In this document: in pieces, positions 15,623 through 24,539 of the stretch
How positions within the stretch are numbered: position 1 is the stretch's first letter
Layout: each line of letters opens with the position of its first letter
DNA from: CAVRXZ01 sp963773035
GTDB taxonomy: Bacteria; Acidobacteriota; Vicinamibacteria; Vicinamibacterales; CAVVIG01
Direction of reading: 5' to 3'
Length of the DNA stretch: 64,000 nucleotides
NCBI GenBank assembly: GCA_963773035.1
Contig: CAVYZX010000005.1
Span: 62,001 to 126,000 of the forward strand
Made by a program: the position numbers and the translations under genes
The notes under the pieces: model-generated
Told to the model about the DNA's origin: nothing
What the model saw: only the letters and a program-made list of their open reading frames with translations
The model's database searches: none

Positions 15623-16747
15623 ATGCTGGACGAAATCTCCCAGGCCGTTCTGGCACGCGAGGAGGTCGTCAAGTACCTGCGCGGCGGGTACGGCGGCGAG
15701 AGCGGCGCGGAAGCGCGCGAGCGCGTTTACGCGTACCTCGACGAGCTACGCACGACGCAGCGCTACGGCATGTACCGTGCGCTGCAGCACCCGCTCTACC
15801 CTATCCTTCGCAAGATCGAACGCATTCCCGAACAGCTCCAACACGTTTACGCGACGGTGCCTGGCCACCGTATCGTCTACATTTCGAATCACAAGAGCCA
15901 CATCGACTATCTCGTCGAGCCTCTGGTGCTCGACGACAATCAGATTCGGCCGCCTCTGATCGCGGCGGGCATCAACCTGTTCGGCGGCGCGCTTGGATTG
16001 ATCCAACGACACGTGACGGGAGCGATACCGATCCGTCGGAATACCAAGGACCCGGCGTACCTGGTGACACTCAAAGCCTACGTCGCCGAGATCCTCAAGA
16101 AGCAGGATCTCTTCTTCTATCCCGAAGGTGGACGGAGTTACAGCGGCGAGCTCAAGCCGTTCAAGACCGGATTGATCCATAGCGCGCTGACAGCCGACTG
16201 CCCGAAGGTGGTGTTGTTGCCGGCGGCGATCGCGTACGACCTCGTGCTCGAGGACCACATCCTGGCGCGGCAGGGCATCAAGAAGCAGCAGCGTCCGTTC
16301 GCGCGCGAGCTGGCTGAAATGGTGCGCTACGCCGTCGGCTACCGGTCGCGGGCCTTTGTCACATTCGGCGCGCCCATCGAAGTCGACCACCGAGCGATGG
16401 AGTCGCGGAGCGAGGCGCTCGAGCTGACCCGGCTGGTGCGCGCCAAGATCGGCGTGTTGTACAAAGTCCTGCCGACGGCGGTGTTCGCGGCCGCGATGAG
16501 GCCTTCGATCGGCCGCCGCGACCTGGAGGGGCGCATCGATCGCTTGCTCGGTGAGCTGGCAGCGCGCCACGCGAACCTCGGGGTCAGCAGCGGCCGGCAG
16601 GCGGTTGAAGAAGCGGCCGAACCACTCGAGACGCGAGGCATCATTGTCGCCGAGCGCGGACGGTTCCGCGTCCGCGAGCGGAACGTATTGCGCTACTATT
16701 CCCGCACCATCGAACATCTGCATGCGCCGCCAGGCCGGGCGCATTAG
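15623..16747 (+). CDS. Glycerol-3-phosphate/lysophosphatidate acyltransferase, PlsB-like
   Basis: The ATG at 15623 gives 374 residues; an upstream TTG would add 16 unlikely residues. The acyltransferase HxxxxD motif is NHKSHIDYLV; the second block is VTGAIPIRRNTKD, the third FFYPEGGRSYSGELKPFKTG and the fourth VVLLPAAIAYD. These match PlsB-type glycerol-3-phosphate acyltransferases, though the protein is less than half the length of Escherichia coli PlsB and lacks its long N-terminal part. It would acylate glycerol phosphate at the inner membrane in phospholipid synthesis. Proline dehydrogenase follows 33 bases downstream. Confidence 0.85.
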   Translation: MLDEISQAVLAREEVVKYLRGGYGGESGAEARERVYAYLDELRTTQRYGMYRALQHPLYPILRKIERIPEQLQHVYATVPGHRIVYISNHKSHIDYLVEPLVLDDNQIRPPLIAAGINLFGGALGLIQRHVTGAIPIRRNTKDPAYLVTLKAYVAEILKKQDLFFYPEGGRSYSGELKPFKTGLIHSALTADCPKVVLLPAAIAYDLVLEDHILARQGIKKQQRPFARELAEMVRYAVGYRSRAFVTFGAPIEVDHRAMESRSEALELTRLVRAKIGVLYKVLPTAVFAAAMRPSIGRRDLEGRIDRLLGELAARHANLGVSSGRQAVEEAAEPLETRGIIVAERGRFRVRERNVLRYYSRTIEHLHAPPGRAH

Positions 16748-16780
16748 CAGGCTGCTGAAAGAAAGCGGCCGCCAGGATTG

Positions 16781-17719
16781 ATGCTCGAGAGCGTCTCGAA
16801 GAATTTCTTTCACGTTCTGGCCCAAAGCAGCAGTCTGCAGCGTCTGGCGTCGCGGATCGGGTTGCGTAAGCCAAGCAGCTTTGCGCGGCGCTTCGTCGCC
16901 GGCGAGACGGTGGCCGAAGCGATCGACGCGGCCCGCGCCGTCGAAGCGCGCGGATTGCTCATCACCCTCGATCATCTCGGCGAGCACATCACGAATCTCG
17001 GGGAGGCCGACGCCGCCACCCGCGAGTACCTCTCCATGGTGGCGGCAATCATCCAGGCCGGAATCGGCCGCAACATTTCGCTGAAGCTCACTCAGCTTGG
17101 GCTGGACGTCGACAAGGCGAGCGCGGTCGACAACCTCCGCAAGATTCTCGAGCGGGCCGAGCCGGCGGGGTTCTACGTGCGATTGGACATGGAGAGCTCC
17201 CATTACACGGACATCACGCTCGAGATCTTCGAGACGCTGTGGCACCAGGGCTATCGCGCGTTGGGTGTGGTGCTGCAAGCGGCGCTTCGCCGCAGCGAGC
17301 ACGATCTGCTGCGCATCAATGCGCTGGGCGGACGCGTCCGCCTCGTGAAGGGCGCCTATACCGAGCCGAAGGCCGTCGCGTACAGCAAGAAGATTGAAGT
17401 CGACGCCGCGTTCGCGCGCATGCTCAAAGTACTCATCACCGACGGCGACCACCCCGCCATCGCCACGCACGACGACCGCATGATCGACATGGCGCGGCGC
17501 TGGGCCATCGATCATGGGGTCACGCCGGAGCGGTTCGAATTCCAGATGCTGTACGGCGTCCGTCGCGATCTGCAGATGATGCTCGTCGAGGCGGGCTATC
17601 GAGTTCGCGTGTACATGCCCTTCGGGCGCCAGTGGTTCCCCTACTTCATGCGCCGTTTGGGCGAGCGCCCTGCCAACGTTGCGTTCGTCGCGAGAAGCCT
17701 GTTCACCGAGTACAGCTAG
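16781..17719 (+). CDS. Proline dehydrogenase (monofunctional)
   Basis: FAD-dependent oxidation of proline to pyrroline-5-carboxylate, passing electrons to the quinone pool. The 312-residue length matches single-domain bacterial PRODH. Conserved elements are VRLDMESSHYTDITL, RVRLVKGAYTEPKAVA, ATHDDRMIDMA, FEFQMLYGVRRDLQ and the C-terminal substrate-binding block YMPFGRQWFPYFMRRLGERP, whose paired arginines hold the carboxylate. The N-terminus carries a short helix typical of the family. No pyrroline-5-carboxylate dehydrogenase is adjacent in the window. The start could be TTG 16778 or ATG 16781. Confidence 0.93.
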   Translation: MLESVSKNFFHVLAQSSSLQRLASRIGLRKPSSFARRFVAGETVAEAIDAARAVEARGLLITLDHLGEHITNLGEADAATREYLSMVAAIIQAGIGRNISLKLTQLGLDVDKASAVDNLRKILERAEPAGFYVRLDMESSHYTDITLEIFETLWHQGYRALGVVLQAALRRSEHDLLRINALGGRVRLVKGAYTEPKAVAYSKKIEVDAAFARMLKVLITDGDHPAIATHDDRMIDMARRWAIDHGVTPERFEFQMLYGVRRDLQMMLVEAGYRVRVYMPFGRQWFPYFMRRLGERPANVAFVARSLFTEYS

Positions 17720-17986
17720 TCACTTCGACGCCAAAAAGTCTGCACCATTTGCCACTTTAGGCTGACTCGTTCCTTATCACAGCGGCTGTTCCTGACGACA
17801 AATTTGGTGGCTGAGCTTCCAGCAACTTACGGTCGAATCGAGACTTAGTGAAAAATAGGTCTTTCGGCACGTCTATTGAACTAAACAGTCATCGGTTTTG
17901 ACCGAAAAGAGTTGTTACAAAACGGGCACCGGCGTCGTTATTACTTTCCGGTGCAGACGGGGCAGTAGTTCAGAAGGAGCATAGCT
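17720..17986. promoter_or_regulatory. AT-rich leader upstream of the small Cys protein
   Basis: No gene is supported. This 267-base gap is distinctly more AT-rich than its neighbours, contains the inverted element TCGGTTTTGACCGA (about 17892-17905) and ends with a strong AGAAGGAG Shine-Dalgarno sequence 7 bases before the ATG at 17987. Long upstream region plus strong ribosome-binding site suggests a well-expressed, regulated gene; no promoter could be fixed. Confidence 0.45.
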
Positions 17987-18301
17987 ATGGGGATCAACCA
18001 CCTGGATCTCAAGTCGCTGAACGAGGCATCGACCTCACACACGGGCACGCCGAACGCTGGCGGACTTTTCGCGCGCCTGTTCGAATCCATGGGTGAGTTC
18101 TGCTGCGGGCTGCAGGGGCACGACATGTTGATGCGGTTCGAAGAGAAACGTGTGTATCTGCAGTGTGCCTCGTGTGGACACGAGTCGCCGGGTTGGACGG
18201 TGGCTGAAACCCGTCCCAAGGCCGCGCTCCGCGGCAATGCGCAGCACCACGTGCTGGCCCGTCCCCAACCACAACTGATCCCAACCCGTCGCGTCGCGTA
18301 G
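17987..18301 (+). CDS. Small Cys-containing protein, conserved-looking, function unknown
   Basis: A 104-residue protein starting at ATG 17987 behind AGAAGGAG. The core has a CC pair (EFCCGLQGHDMLMRFE) followed by a CxxCGH knuckle (VYLQCASCGHESPGW), which would suit a single structural zinc. The N-terminus (MGINHLDLKSLNEAS) and Arg-rich C-terminus look flexible. I recall similar small proteins in other Vicinamibacteria-type genomes with the same 'GHD.LM.FE..RV.L.C..CGHESPGW' core, but no function is known. It stands alone between proline dehydrogenase and a repeat element. Confidence 0.7.
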   Translation: MGINHLDLKSLNEASTSHTGTPNAGGLFARLFESMGEFCCGLQGHDMLMRFEEKRVYLQCASCGHESPGWTVAETRPKAALRGNAQHHVLARPQPQLIPTRRVA

Positions 18302-18351
18302 GCGGCCGTCGGGAATTGACAATTTACAATTAAGCTGGTTCGCGCGCTGTG

Positions 18352-18394
18352 GCGCGGGCTTTAGCCCCGCGTCCGCAGGCCCTTAGGCCTGCGG
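18352..18394. repeat. Double-hairpin palindromic element upstream of cca
   Basis: Two consecutive perfect or near-perfect hairpins: GCGCGGGC-TTTA-GCCCCGCG (18352-18371) and CCGCAGGCC-CTTA-GGCCTGCGG (18373-18394). A related but diverged copy lies at 57671-57712. The arrangement resembles bacterial REP/MITE-like intergenic elements. The cca start follows directly. Confidence 0.75.
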
Positions 18395-18402
18395 CATGAC
18401 AC

Positions 18403-19796
18403 GTGTTGAAACCGCTGATTGTGAATTCCGACAGCACCCAATCGATTGCTCTCGCCATTCGCGACGCCGGTGGGCGCGCGCTGATTGTTGGCGGCTGGGT
18501 CCGCGACCGGCTCCTCGGACGCGATTCCAAAGACATCGACCTGGAGGTTTACGGGATAGACGCAGCACGCCTGCGCCAGGTCCTCGAAACGTTCGGCCGG
18601 GTGGAGACGGTCGGCGAAAGTTTTCAGGTTTACAAGCTCGGCGACATCGACGTGTCGTTGCCGCGCCGTGAGTCGAAAGCCGGCCGAGGCCATCGTGGCT
18701 TCGACGTCACCGGCGACCCGCACCTGTCGATCGCAGACGCCGCCCGCCGCCGCGACTTCACGGTCAACGCCATTGCCTGGGACCCCCTGACCGGCGAGTA
18801 CGAAGATCCGTTCGACGGGCGAGGCGACATCAACCGACGACTCCTCCGCGTCGTCGATCCTTCACGTTTTTCCGATGACAGCCTTCGAGTACTCCGGGCC
18901 GTCCAGCTCGCCGCCCGCCTCGAGTTTCACCTCGATGACGAGACGCGGGCGCTGTGTCGGGCCATCCCGCTCGACGATCTCCCTTCGGAACGCGTATGGG
19001 GCGAGCTCGAAAAGCTTTTGTTTGCGCCGCATCCGTCACTCGGCTTCGCGCTGATGCTGGAGTTGGACGTCGTGTCGAAGCTCTTTCCTGAGCTCGAGAC
19101 CTTGGTTGGATGTCCGCAGGAACCCGAGTGGCACCCGGAGGGCGACGTGTGGGTGCACACGCTGCAGGTCGTCGATCAAGCTCGGGTGAGGATCGAGGAT
19201 CTGGAACGGCCCCAACAGATCGCCGTCATGCTTGGCGCGGTGTGCCACGACTTCGGAAAACCTGCGACCACCGCTGTGATCGACGGGCGCATCCGTTCGA
19301 TGGATCACGAAGAACAAGGGGTGGCACCCGCAACGCTGTTTCTGGATCGGATCAACGTGCATTCGATCGACGGCTATGACGTGCGGCGACAAGTGCTCGG
19401 CTTCGTCGCCCATCATCTGAAGCCGGGAGCCTGGTACAAGGTACGCGACGAAGTTGGGAACGGGGCGTTCCGCCGCCTGTCTCAAAAGGTTGACCTCGAG
19501 CTTCTCGCACGACTGGCGAAAGCGGACTGCCTTGGCCGAAACCCTGGCCAATTCGATTGCACGGCGATGGACTGGTTTATCGAGCGAGCGCGCACGCTTG
19601 GCGTCGAGCATCGCCCTCCTGGCCCGATTCTGCTCGGCCGCCATCTTCTTGCGCTCGGCCTCAGTCGCCAGGGCCGCGCGTCGGCGAGATTCTCAAGTCC
19701 GTGTACGAGCTACAAATGGACGGCGCCGTGACGACACTCGACGAGGCAATCGGAGCGGCGAGAAGACTGATTGAGAAAAAACTCGAGAGCCTGTGA
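18403..19796 (+). CDS. cca: CCA-adding tRNA nucleotidyltransferase, frameshifted near the C-terminus
   Basis: Adds or repairs the 3' CCA of tRNAs. The nucleotidyltransferase head is intact: VGGWVRDRLLGRDSKDIDLEVYG, followed by the RRDFTVNAIAWD motif, RLLRVVDPSRFSDDSLRVLRA and an HD domain with CHDFGKP and the paired histidines of VAHHLKPG. The first frame runs to 19731, but after LLALGLS the expected continuation (PGPRVGEILKSVYELQMDGA) is in another frame and ends at 19796. Removing two bases near 19672 restores about 463 residues. Start is GTG 18403 or the adjacent TTG. Because tRNAs usually need this enzyme (the one tRNA here does encode CCA), an indel error is plausible. Confidence 0.9.
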
Positions 19797-19804
19797 ATTC
19801 TTGT

Positions 19805-19892
19805 CGTGTGGCTTCCGCCCTTCGTGTGGCTTCCGCCTTTAGGCGGAAGAGTGCCCCGGCATTGATCTTCCGGCTGAAGCCGGAAGCCACAG
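19805..19892. repeat. TTTA-loop and GAAGCCGG hairpin repeat element
   Basis: Contains the hairpin CTTCCGCC-TTTA-GGCGGAAG (19830-19849) and the hairpin CTTCCGGCTGAAGCCGGAAG (19867-19886), both flanked by GTGGC/GCCAC. Copies of the second hairpin occur at 44323 and 44357. It lies between the convergent ends of cca and the next minus-strand gene, where a bidirectional terminator role is possible. Confidence 0.85.
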
Positions 19893-19910
19893 ACCTGGAA
19901 CTCTTTTTGT

Positions 19911-20417
19911 CTATTGCCTGTCGTACACCGACACGTTGACGACTGACTGCCCTTCCAATTCGCCCTTGTATGTAATTGTCATCGTCTTGCCGTCTCTTGA
20001 AATCACTCGGCGTGCCGTCCCGATGACCTTTCCTGCGTGACCGAGCGCGACCTGGGCTTCGTTGGGGCTGATCTTCTTGAGCGAGACGCGTTCGGCGTCG
20101 GGAGAACCCGAGAGCGGGTACTCGATCGCATCGTACTTGGCGACGTACTCGACCGAGGTCGAATGTCCGTCTGAGTACACCGTCTTGACGGTGGCTTTCA
20201 CGCCGTCCCGGTGGGATTCGTACGTCCGCGTTTGACTCCGAGGGGCAGGGCCAGGCGTCCATCTCGACTTCTCGACATTGAGAGACCAGGTTCCAAGGAC
20301 CAGATCCTCTTCAGGCCTGGCTGCGGATTGGTTGCCGCTCAACAGAACACCGGAAACCCAGACTGCCGCCAAACTTCCAATCGCCGGGATGACCCATCGC
20401 CGTGAACCAGCGCGCAT
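19911..20417 (-). CDS. Secreted or membrane-anchored protein of unknown function
   Basis: The start at 20417 (MRAGSRRWVIPAIGSLAAVW) is preferred because AAGGGGGC precedes it; 168 residues. One N-terminal hydrophobic segment is a signal peptide or anchor. The mature part reads LGTWSLNVEKSRWTPGPAP, then repeated beta-rich stretches with DGVKATVKTVYSDG and SRDGKTMTITYKG, ending in NVSVYDRQ. The 'GTW.LN..KS.....P.P' opening is common in small secreted Acidobacterial proteins of lipocalin-like appearance. No catalytic motif is visible and function is unknown. Confidence 0.65.
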   Translation of the reverse strand: MRAGSRRWVIPAIGSLAAVWVSGVLLSGNQSAARPEEDLVLGTWSLNVEKSRWTPGPAPRSQTRTYESHRDGVKATVKTVYSDGHSTSVEYVAKYDAIEYPLSGSPDAERVSLKKISPNEAQVALGHAGKVIGTARRVISRDGKTMTITYKGELEGQSVVNVSVYDRQ

Positions 20418-20595
20418 GAGACGCCCCCTTTCTTCTTCTGTGGGGCTCCGCCCCACGCCCCCGCCTTCGCTCTTCGAGCTCCGGCGAGGCTCGCCACAGC
20501 CTTGGCGGAGGCGGCCGGCTCCGACTCGCGCCTCCAGCCTACACCTCTCGCGGGCATCCCGCTACAATGTCTCCTTGTCACGCGGAGGGTCGCAC
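20418..20595. repeat. GC-rich divergent spacer with short inverted repeats
   Basis: The gap between divergent secreted-protein genes holds GTGGGGC-TCC-GCCCCAC (about 20440-20456) and GAGCTCCGGCGAGGC-type symmetric segments. No gene is supported. A Shine-Dalgarno GGAGG lies 8 bases before the DUF6152 start. The hairpin lies close to the start of the minus-strand gene. Confidence 0.45.
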
Positions 20596-21024
20596 ATGAA
20601 GAAGTCCATCTGGCTGAACTTGGGACTGTCGATTGGCTTGTGCCTGGCAACCGACACGGGCATTTCGCTTTCTGCGCATCATTCATTCGCAGCCGAATTC
20701 GACGATACAAAACCGGTCAAGGTCACCGGCACCATCACCAACGTCGAATGGAAGAACCCGCACATCTGGTTCTACGTCGACGTGAAAAATCCCGATGGAA
20801 CGGTGACGAACTGGGGGTTCGCTGGTGGGGCTCCCGGACAGCTGATGCGCCGGGGCATCACGAAAGATCAACTGAAGCTCGGCGAGACGATCGTCGTCGA
20901 GGGCTTCCGCGCGAAAGACGGATCGTTTAACGCTTCGGGAGGCCGGGTCACCTTCCCCGACGGCCGCAACGTGCTCACGGCAAGCCCGCAGGATCGGCAA
21001 CCTGGAGAGGCGCCGAAGCCATAG
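20596..21024 (+). CDS. DUF6152-type secreted protein
   Basis: A 142-residue protein with a signal peptide (MKKSIWLNLGLSIGLCLA...). The mature part carries AHHSFAAEFD, VTGTITNVEWKNPHIWFYVD, then WGFAGGAPGQLMRRGITKDQLKLG and GRVTFPDGRNV. This pattern (HHSF....D....K...G.V....W.NPH....) defines DUF6152, a small OB-like beta fold, probably periplasmic. Members are usually next to secreted 'PR.ADGKPD..G' proteins, as here. The biochemical role is not established. Confidence 0.8.
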   Translation: MKKSIWLNLGLSIGLCLATDTGISLSAHHSFAAEFDDTKPVKVTGTITNVEWKNPHIWFYVDVKNPDGTVTNWGFAGGAPGQLMRRGITKDQLKLGETIVVEGFRAKDGSFNASGGRVTFPDGRNVLTASPQDRQPGEAPKP

Positions 21025-21046
21025 ATTGATTCCAGAGGATATGACA

Positions 21047-21853
21047 ATGAGGACGAACGCATTCCGGTTCACAAGTCGATCCGCTCGTTTCGGCCTGATT
21101 GCGCTGGCCCTGACGTTCCTCGCAGGCATCGGCGCACGAGCGCAGAACGCTGGGTCCTCGGGCGCGCCGCCCGCCATCCCACGAACGGCGGATGGAAAAC
21201 CGGACTTTACCGGTACGTACCAGTGGCCCACCTACTTGCAGGGTGACGAGCGCGGCCGATCGAGTGCCACGGTGTTCGATCGCAAGAGGTTCGCGCCGTT
21301 CAAGCCAGGCGGCGAAGCGTTTCTGGAACCGCGTACCGGCGACCCCCGTCATGACGAGCCGCGCGACTTCTGCATGCCGGCCGGCTTTCCTGGCGGCATG
21401 CTGTCGGGAAACGCCATGCAGTTCTTCCAGACCAAGAACCATCTCGTGATCGTGCACGAGTTCCAGCGGATGACGCGGATCGTTCCGCTCGACGGCCGTC
21501 CGCACCGCAAGGGCCTCGAGCCGATGTTCTACGGCGATCCGGTCGGCCGTTGGGAAGGCGACACGCTGGTCATCGACAGCGTCAACTTCAATCGATGGGC
21601 GCTCGACGACTACTACTACACGAACCCCAAGGAATATCGGATGCACAGCGATGCGTTGCACACCATCGAGCGCATTCGCTGGAAGAGCCCGACTGCGCTC
21701 TCGTACGAGCTGACAATCGACGACCCGAAGACCTTCACGCAGCCGTGGTCTCAAGAATTCGAGATCGTCGCCAAGCCGGAGTGGGACTCGACCGGGCTCT
21801 ACGAGTACATCTGCGAGGAAAACAACCGCTGCCCGGGAGGAAAGTGCGGATAG
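21047..21853 (+). CDS. Secreted protein of the 'PRTADGKPDFTG' family, function unknown
   Basis: Start at 21047, with AGGA 7 bases upstream, gives 268 residues and a signal peptide ending ARAQ. The mature N-terminus IPRTADGKPDFTGTYQWP is the family signature. Further conserved features are EPRDFCMPAGFP, NHLVIVHEFQRMTRIVPLDG, GRWEGDTLVIDSVNFN and the C-terminal YEYICEENNRCPGGKCG. A distant paralogue is at 42711-43835, sharing 'DGKPD', 'GKWVGDELVVETTGF' and 'IDDPKAYT'. The domain resembles a secreted beta-rich module of unknown activity that is expanded in Acidobacteria. It follows DUF6152 by 22 bases, so the pair is likely one operon. Confidence 0.72.
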   Translation: MRTNAFRFTSRSARFGLIALALTFLAGIGARAQNAGSSGAPPAIPRTADGKPDFTGTYQWPTYLQGDERGRSSATVFDRKRFAPFKPGGEAFLEPRTGDPRHDEPRDFCMPAGFPGGMLSGNAMQFFQTKNHLVIVHEFQRMTRIVPLDGRPHRKGLEPMFYGDPVGRWEGDTLVIDSVNFNRWALDDYYYTNPKEYRMHSDALHTIERIRWKSPTALSYELTIDDPKTFTQPWSQEFEIVAKPEWDSTGLYEYICEENNRCPGGKCG

Positions 21854-21950
21854 AAGCAATCCTCGAATCCTTGGCTTGACTTTCGCCTTATATTCGCCAT
21901 AGAGTCTCCGATCTCAAGGAGCCCGAGCGCTCATGAACACGGAGGCCGAT

Positions 21951-22433
21951 ATGGACGAGAAGTCGCTGATTCTCAAATTTTGGAAGAAGGAAGCGCCAGC
22001 CACCCAGAAGGTCATCTCCCGAATTCCTCAGGATCGCTCTGATTACCGGCCCGAACCGAAATCGCGGAACGCTCGCGAGATTGCGTGGCTGATCGTGCGG
22101 GAAGAAATGGTGCTCGGCGACGGCCTCGAGAAAGGCGTCCTCGAGTGGGTCGAGGTCCCGACGCCGGCCACGATGAAAGAAATCCTCGACACCTATCAGC
22201 AGCACCACGACAAAGTCACACAGAAGCTCGAACGGCTCTCGGACGCTCAGTGGGAACGCCACGTGCCTTTCATGTTCGGCGGTCAAGAAGTGATGAAAGA
22301 GACAGGCTACGAGAACGCGTGGGGGTTTCTCTTCGACATCATCCACCACCGCGGTCAGCTCTCCACCTACCTCAGGCCGATGGGTTCAACGGTCCCCTCG
22401 ATCTATGGACCAAGCGCTGACGAAGGAATGTGA
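21951..22433 (+). CDS. DinB superfamily protein lacking two of three metal ligands
   Basis: The ATG at 21951 has a strong GGAGG 5 bases upstream; 21933 is the alternative start. The 160-residue protein matches DinB length. Compared with the paralogue at 445-948, the last-helix motif is FDIIHHRGQLSTY: the first ligand position of HxxxH is Asp, and the second-helix His is Trp (EIAWLIVREE). Only the final His pair remains, so classical trinuclear-His metal binding is doubtful. The C-terminus MGSTVPSIYGPSADEGM is nearly the same as the paralogue. Its stop is 4 bases from the convergent quinoprotein gene. Confidence 0.82.
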   Translation: MDEKSLILKFWKKEAPATQKVISRIPQDRSDYRPEPKSRNAREIAWLIVREEMVLGDGLEKGVLEWVEVPTPATMKEILDTYQQHHDKVTQKLERLSDAQWERHVPFMFGGQEVMKETGYENAWGFLFDIIHHRGQLSTYLRPMGSTVPSIYGPSADEGM

Positions 22434-22437
22434 CGCT

Positions 22438-24480
22438 CTACTCAGCCACTCTGAAGGCAATCAGTTCGCCTGAATAGTTCGCGCCACTCACTGCAACGAC
22501 GAGGTACTGCTTGCCGTTCAGCATGTAGGTCATCGGCGATCCAGTCTGTGGCGCCGGCATGTAGACGCCGCCGACCTCTTTGCCGTTGGTCTTGTCGTAG
22601 GCGCGCAACATTGCGCCGCGTTGACCTGACGGCGTTGGCCCGAAGCCGGGCTCGCCGGCGATGACCAGCGTCTTGGTCACCAACGTTCCGATGTTGCCCG
22701 GTCGTCCGGTACGCGGAAGTGTCATGCCCTTCAGAGCCGGATGGTTCTTGATCCTGTCCGGCGTCTCGCCGTTTGGCACCTGCCACAGAATTTCGCCTTT
22801 GTCGAGATCGATGGCGCTGATGCGGCCGTACGGAGGCTTGATCAACGGCAGGCCTTGAACATCGAGACTCGTGACGGCATCCCCTCCGGCCGCGGCGCCC
22901 GCTTGAGCACCCGCTCCGGCATTCGCGCCGGAGCCGCCCGAGCGCCTGGCTCCCGTCAAGACCGTGCCCTGGTGATAACGCACGTCTGCAGTACCGGGAG
23001 GCGGCGGGACGAGACCGAGTGTCGCGACGGCGCTCTGCGAGCCAACGTAGAGGATGTGCGTTTCCGGATCGTAGGAGCCGCCAGGCCAGTTCGTGGCCGC
23101 GGCCTGATTTGCCATAGACAGCGTCCCGATCGGCCCTTCCGCTTTGCTGACGACGGGCGGTGTGAAGATCGGCCCGATCTTGTACCGCGAGATCAGCTTG
23201 ACCGCCTCGGCGCGTAGTTCCGGCGTGAAGTCGATCAAGTCGTCGACCGACAGCCCTTGACGATCGTAGGCCGCTGGCTTCGTCGGGAAAGGCTGTGTTG
23301 GCGAATACCATTCGCCCGATACGTCGCCCTTCGGAACCGGACGCTCTTCAATCGGCCAGATTGGCTGGCCTGTCACACGATCGAACACATACAAAAACGC
23401 CTGCTTGCTGGGTTGCGCCACGGCTTTGATCGTTCGGCCGTTGACGGTGATGTCGGCCAGAATCGGCGCGCAGGGAATGTCCATGTCCCAAATGCCGTGG
23501 TGCACCAGTTGGTAGTGCCATTTCCGCTGCCCCGTCTGCAGATCGACGGCGACGAGGCTCTCCGAGAACAGCGTGTTGCCGGGGCGCTCTCCTCCGTAGT
23601 AGTCGTGTGTCGGCAATTCCACCGGCAGATACGCCATCCCCAGCTCTTCGTCCACCGAGATCTGCGCCCAGACACCCGTGTTGCCCGTGTAGACCCACGA
23701 ATCTCTTTCCCACGTGTCGTTGCCGAATTCGCCGAGCCGTGGGATCGTTCGGAAGATCCAAAGACGCTTCCCCGTCCGCACGTCGTAGGCACGGACGGCA
23801 CCTTTCACGTTCTGACGGCTCTTCGGGTTCGCTCCGGTTTCGAACGCGGCGCCGACAATGACAACGTTCTTGGCGACGATGGGCGTCGAATGAAGACCGA
23901 CCGGAGCGGTGACGAGATCGAGATCCTGATCGAACTCGAGCTTCAGATCCACGATGCCGCTCTGACCGAAGTCCGAAACAGGGATGCCCGTTTTCGCGTC
24001 GAGGGCAACCAATCGATAGCCGGGCGTCACGTAGAGGATGCGCTCCTCACGACCGTCGGTCCAATACGCGAGACCACGGCCGGACAGCTGTCTGGGCGCG
24101 GCGGCGCCGCGCGGACCTTCCTTCTCGCTGTGCATCCAGAGCATTTCACCGGTCGCGGCATCGAGGGCCACCACCGCCCGCCTTGTGCCTCCGGTTGAGA
24201 AGAGCCGTCCATTGACCATGAGCGGCGTCGATTCGAAATTGAATTCCGGCCGCGGCCCGAGATGGTCGGTCTTGAAGCGCCAGGCGATTTCGAGCTTGCT
24301 GAAGTTCTCGCCGGTGATCTGGGTCAACGGCGCGTAGCGCGTGTGGCCCAGGTCGCCCCCATACGTCGGCCATTCGCCGTTCCTGGCGCCAGCCTGGCCG
24401 TGAATGGCCGGCGGCGTCGACACGACCACGAGGGTCATCAGCGCCGGGATCCGCACAAAACGCCATCGCTTCAGCGACAT
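22438..24480 (-). CDS. PQQ-dependent quinoprotein dehydrogenase (glucose/quinate-type propeller), secreted
   Basis: A 680-residue beta-propeller starting with a signal peptide (MSLKRWRFVRIPALMTLV...HGQ). The N-terminal W-Y-G-G-D-x-x-x-x-R-Y motif (EWPTYGGDLGHTRYAPLTQI) and tryptophan docking repeats such as DAATGEMLW, DVRTGKRLW, DLQTGQRKW, DRVTGQPIW and DLDKGEILW mark propeller blades. VAPVGLHSTPIV and YDPETHILYVG sit near the cofactor. No CxxCH haem motif is present, so an external acceptor is needed; a cytochrome c is encoded 5 kb away in the same block. It would oxidise sugars or alcohols in the periplasm; substrate unknown. A Gly/Ala-rich insert (about residues 525-550) is unusual. Strongly paralogous to 30033-31961. 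Confidence 0.9.
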   Translation of the reverse strand: MSLKRWRFVRIPALMTLVVVSTPPAIHGQAGARNGEWPTYGGDLGHTRYAPLTQITGENFSKLEIAWRFKTDHLGPRPEFNFESTPLMVNGRLFSTGGTRRAVVALDAATGEMLWMHSEKEGPRGAAAPRQLSGRGLAYWTDGREERILYVTPGYRLVALDAKTGIPVSDFGQSGIVDLKLEFDQDLDLVTAPVGLHSTPIVAKNVVIVGAAFETGANPKSRQNVKGAVRAYDVRTGKRLWIFRTIPRLGEFGNDTWERDSWVYTGNTGVWAQISVDEELGMAYLPVELPTHDYYGGERPGNTLFSESLVAVDLQTGQRKWHYQLVHHGIWDMDIPCAPILADITVNGRTIKAVAQPSKQAFLYVFDRVTGQPIWPIEERPVPKGDVSGEWYSPTQPFPTKPAAYDRQGLSVDDLIDFTPELRAEAVKLISRYKIGPIFTPPVVSKAEGPIGTLSMANQAAATNWPGGSYDPETHILYVGSQSAVATLGLVPPPPGTADVRYHQGTVLTGARRSGGSGANAGAGAQAGAAAGGDAVTSLDVQGLPLIKPPYGRISAIDLDKGEILWQVPNGETPDRIKNHPALKGMTLPRTGRPGNIGTLVTKTLVIAGEPGFGPTPSGQRGAMLRAYDKTNGKEVGGVYMPAPQTGSPMTYMLNGKQYLVVAVSGANYSGELIAFRVAE

Positions 24481-24539
24481 ACAGCCGTCCTTTCAGATAC
24501 GAGCGCCACCACCGTTTTTCGTTGGCAGCGGGGCCCTGT

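Noticed and set aside
15746..17515. A 589-codon open frame on the minus strand opposite the acyltransferase and proline dehydrogenase genes
   Set aside because: It runs antisense to two genes with clear catalytic motifs, has no recognisable domain and is explained by high GC content suppressing stop codons.
19693..20262. Reading that includes GFSRKINAG/FRLKAEATRR-like peptide
   Set aside because: It is translation through the hairpin repeat at 19805-19892 joined to the antisense of a secreted protein.
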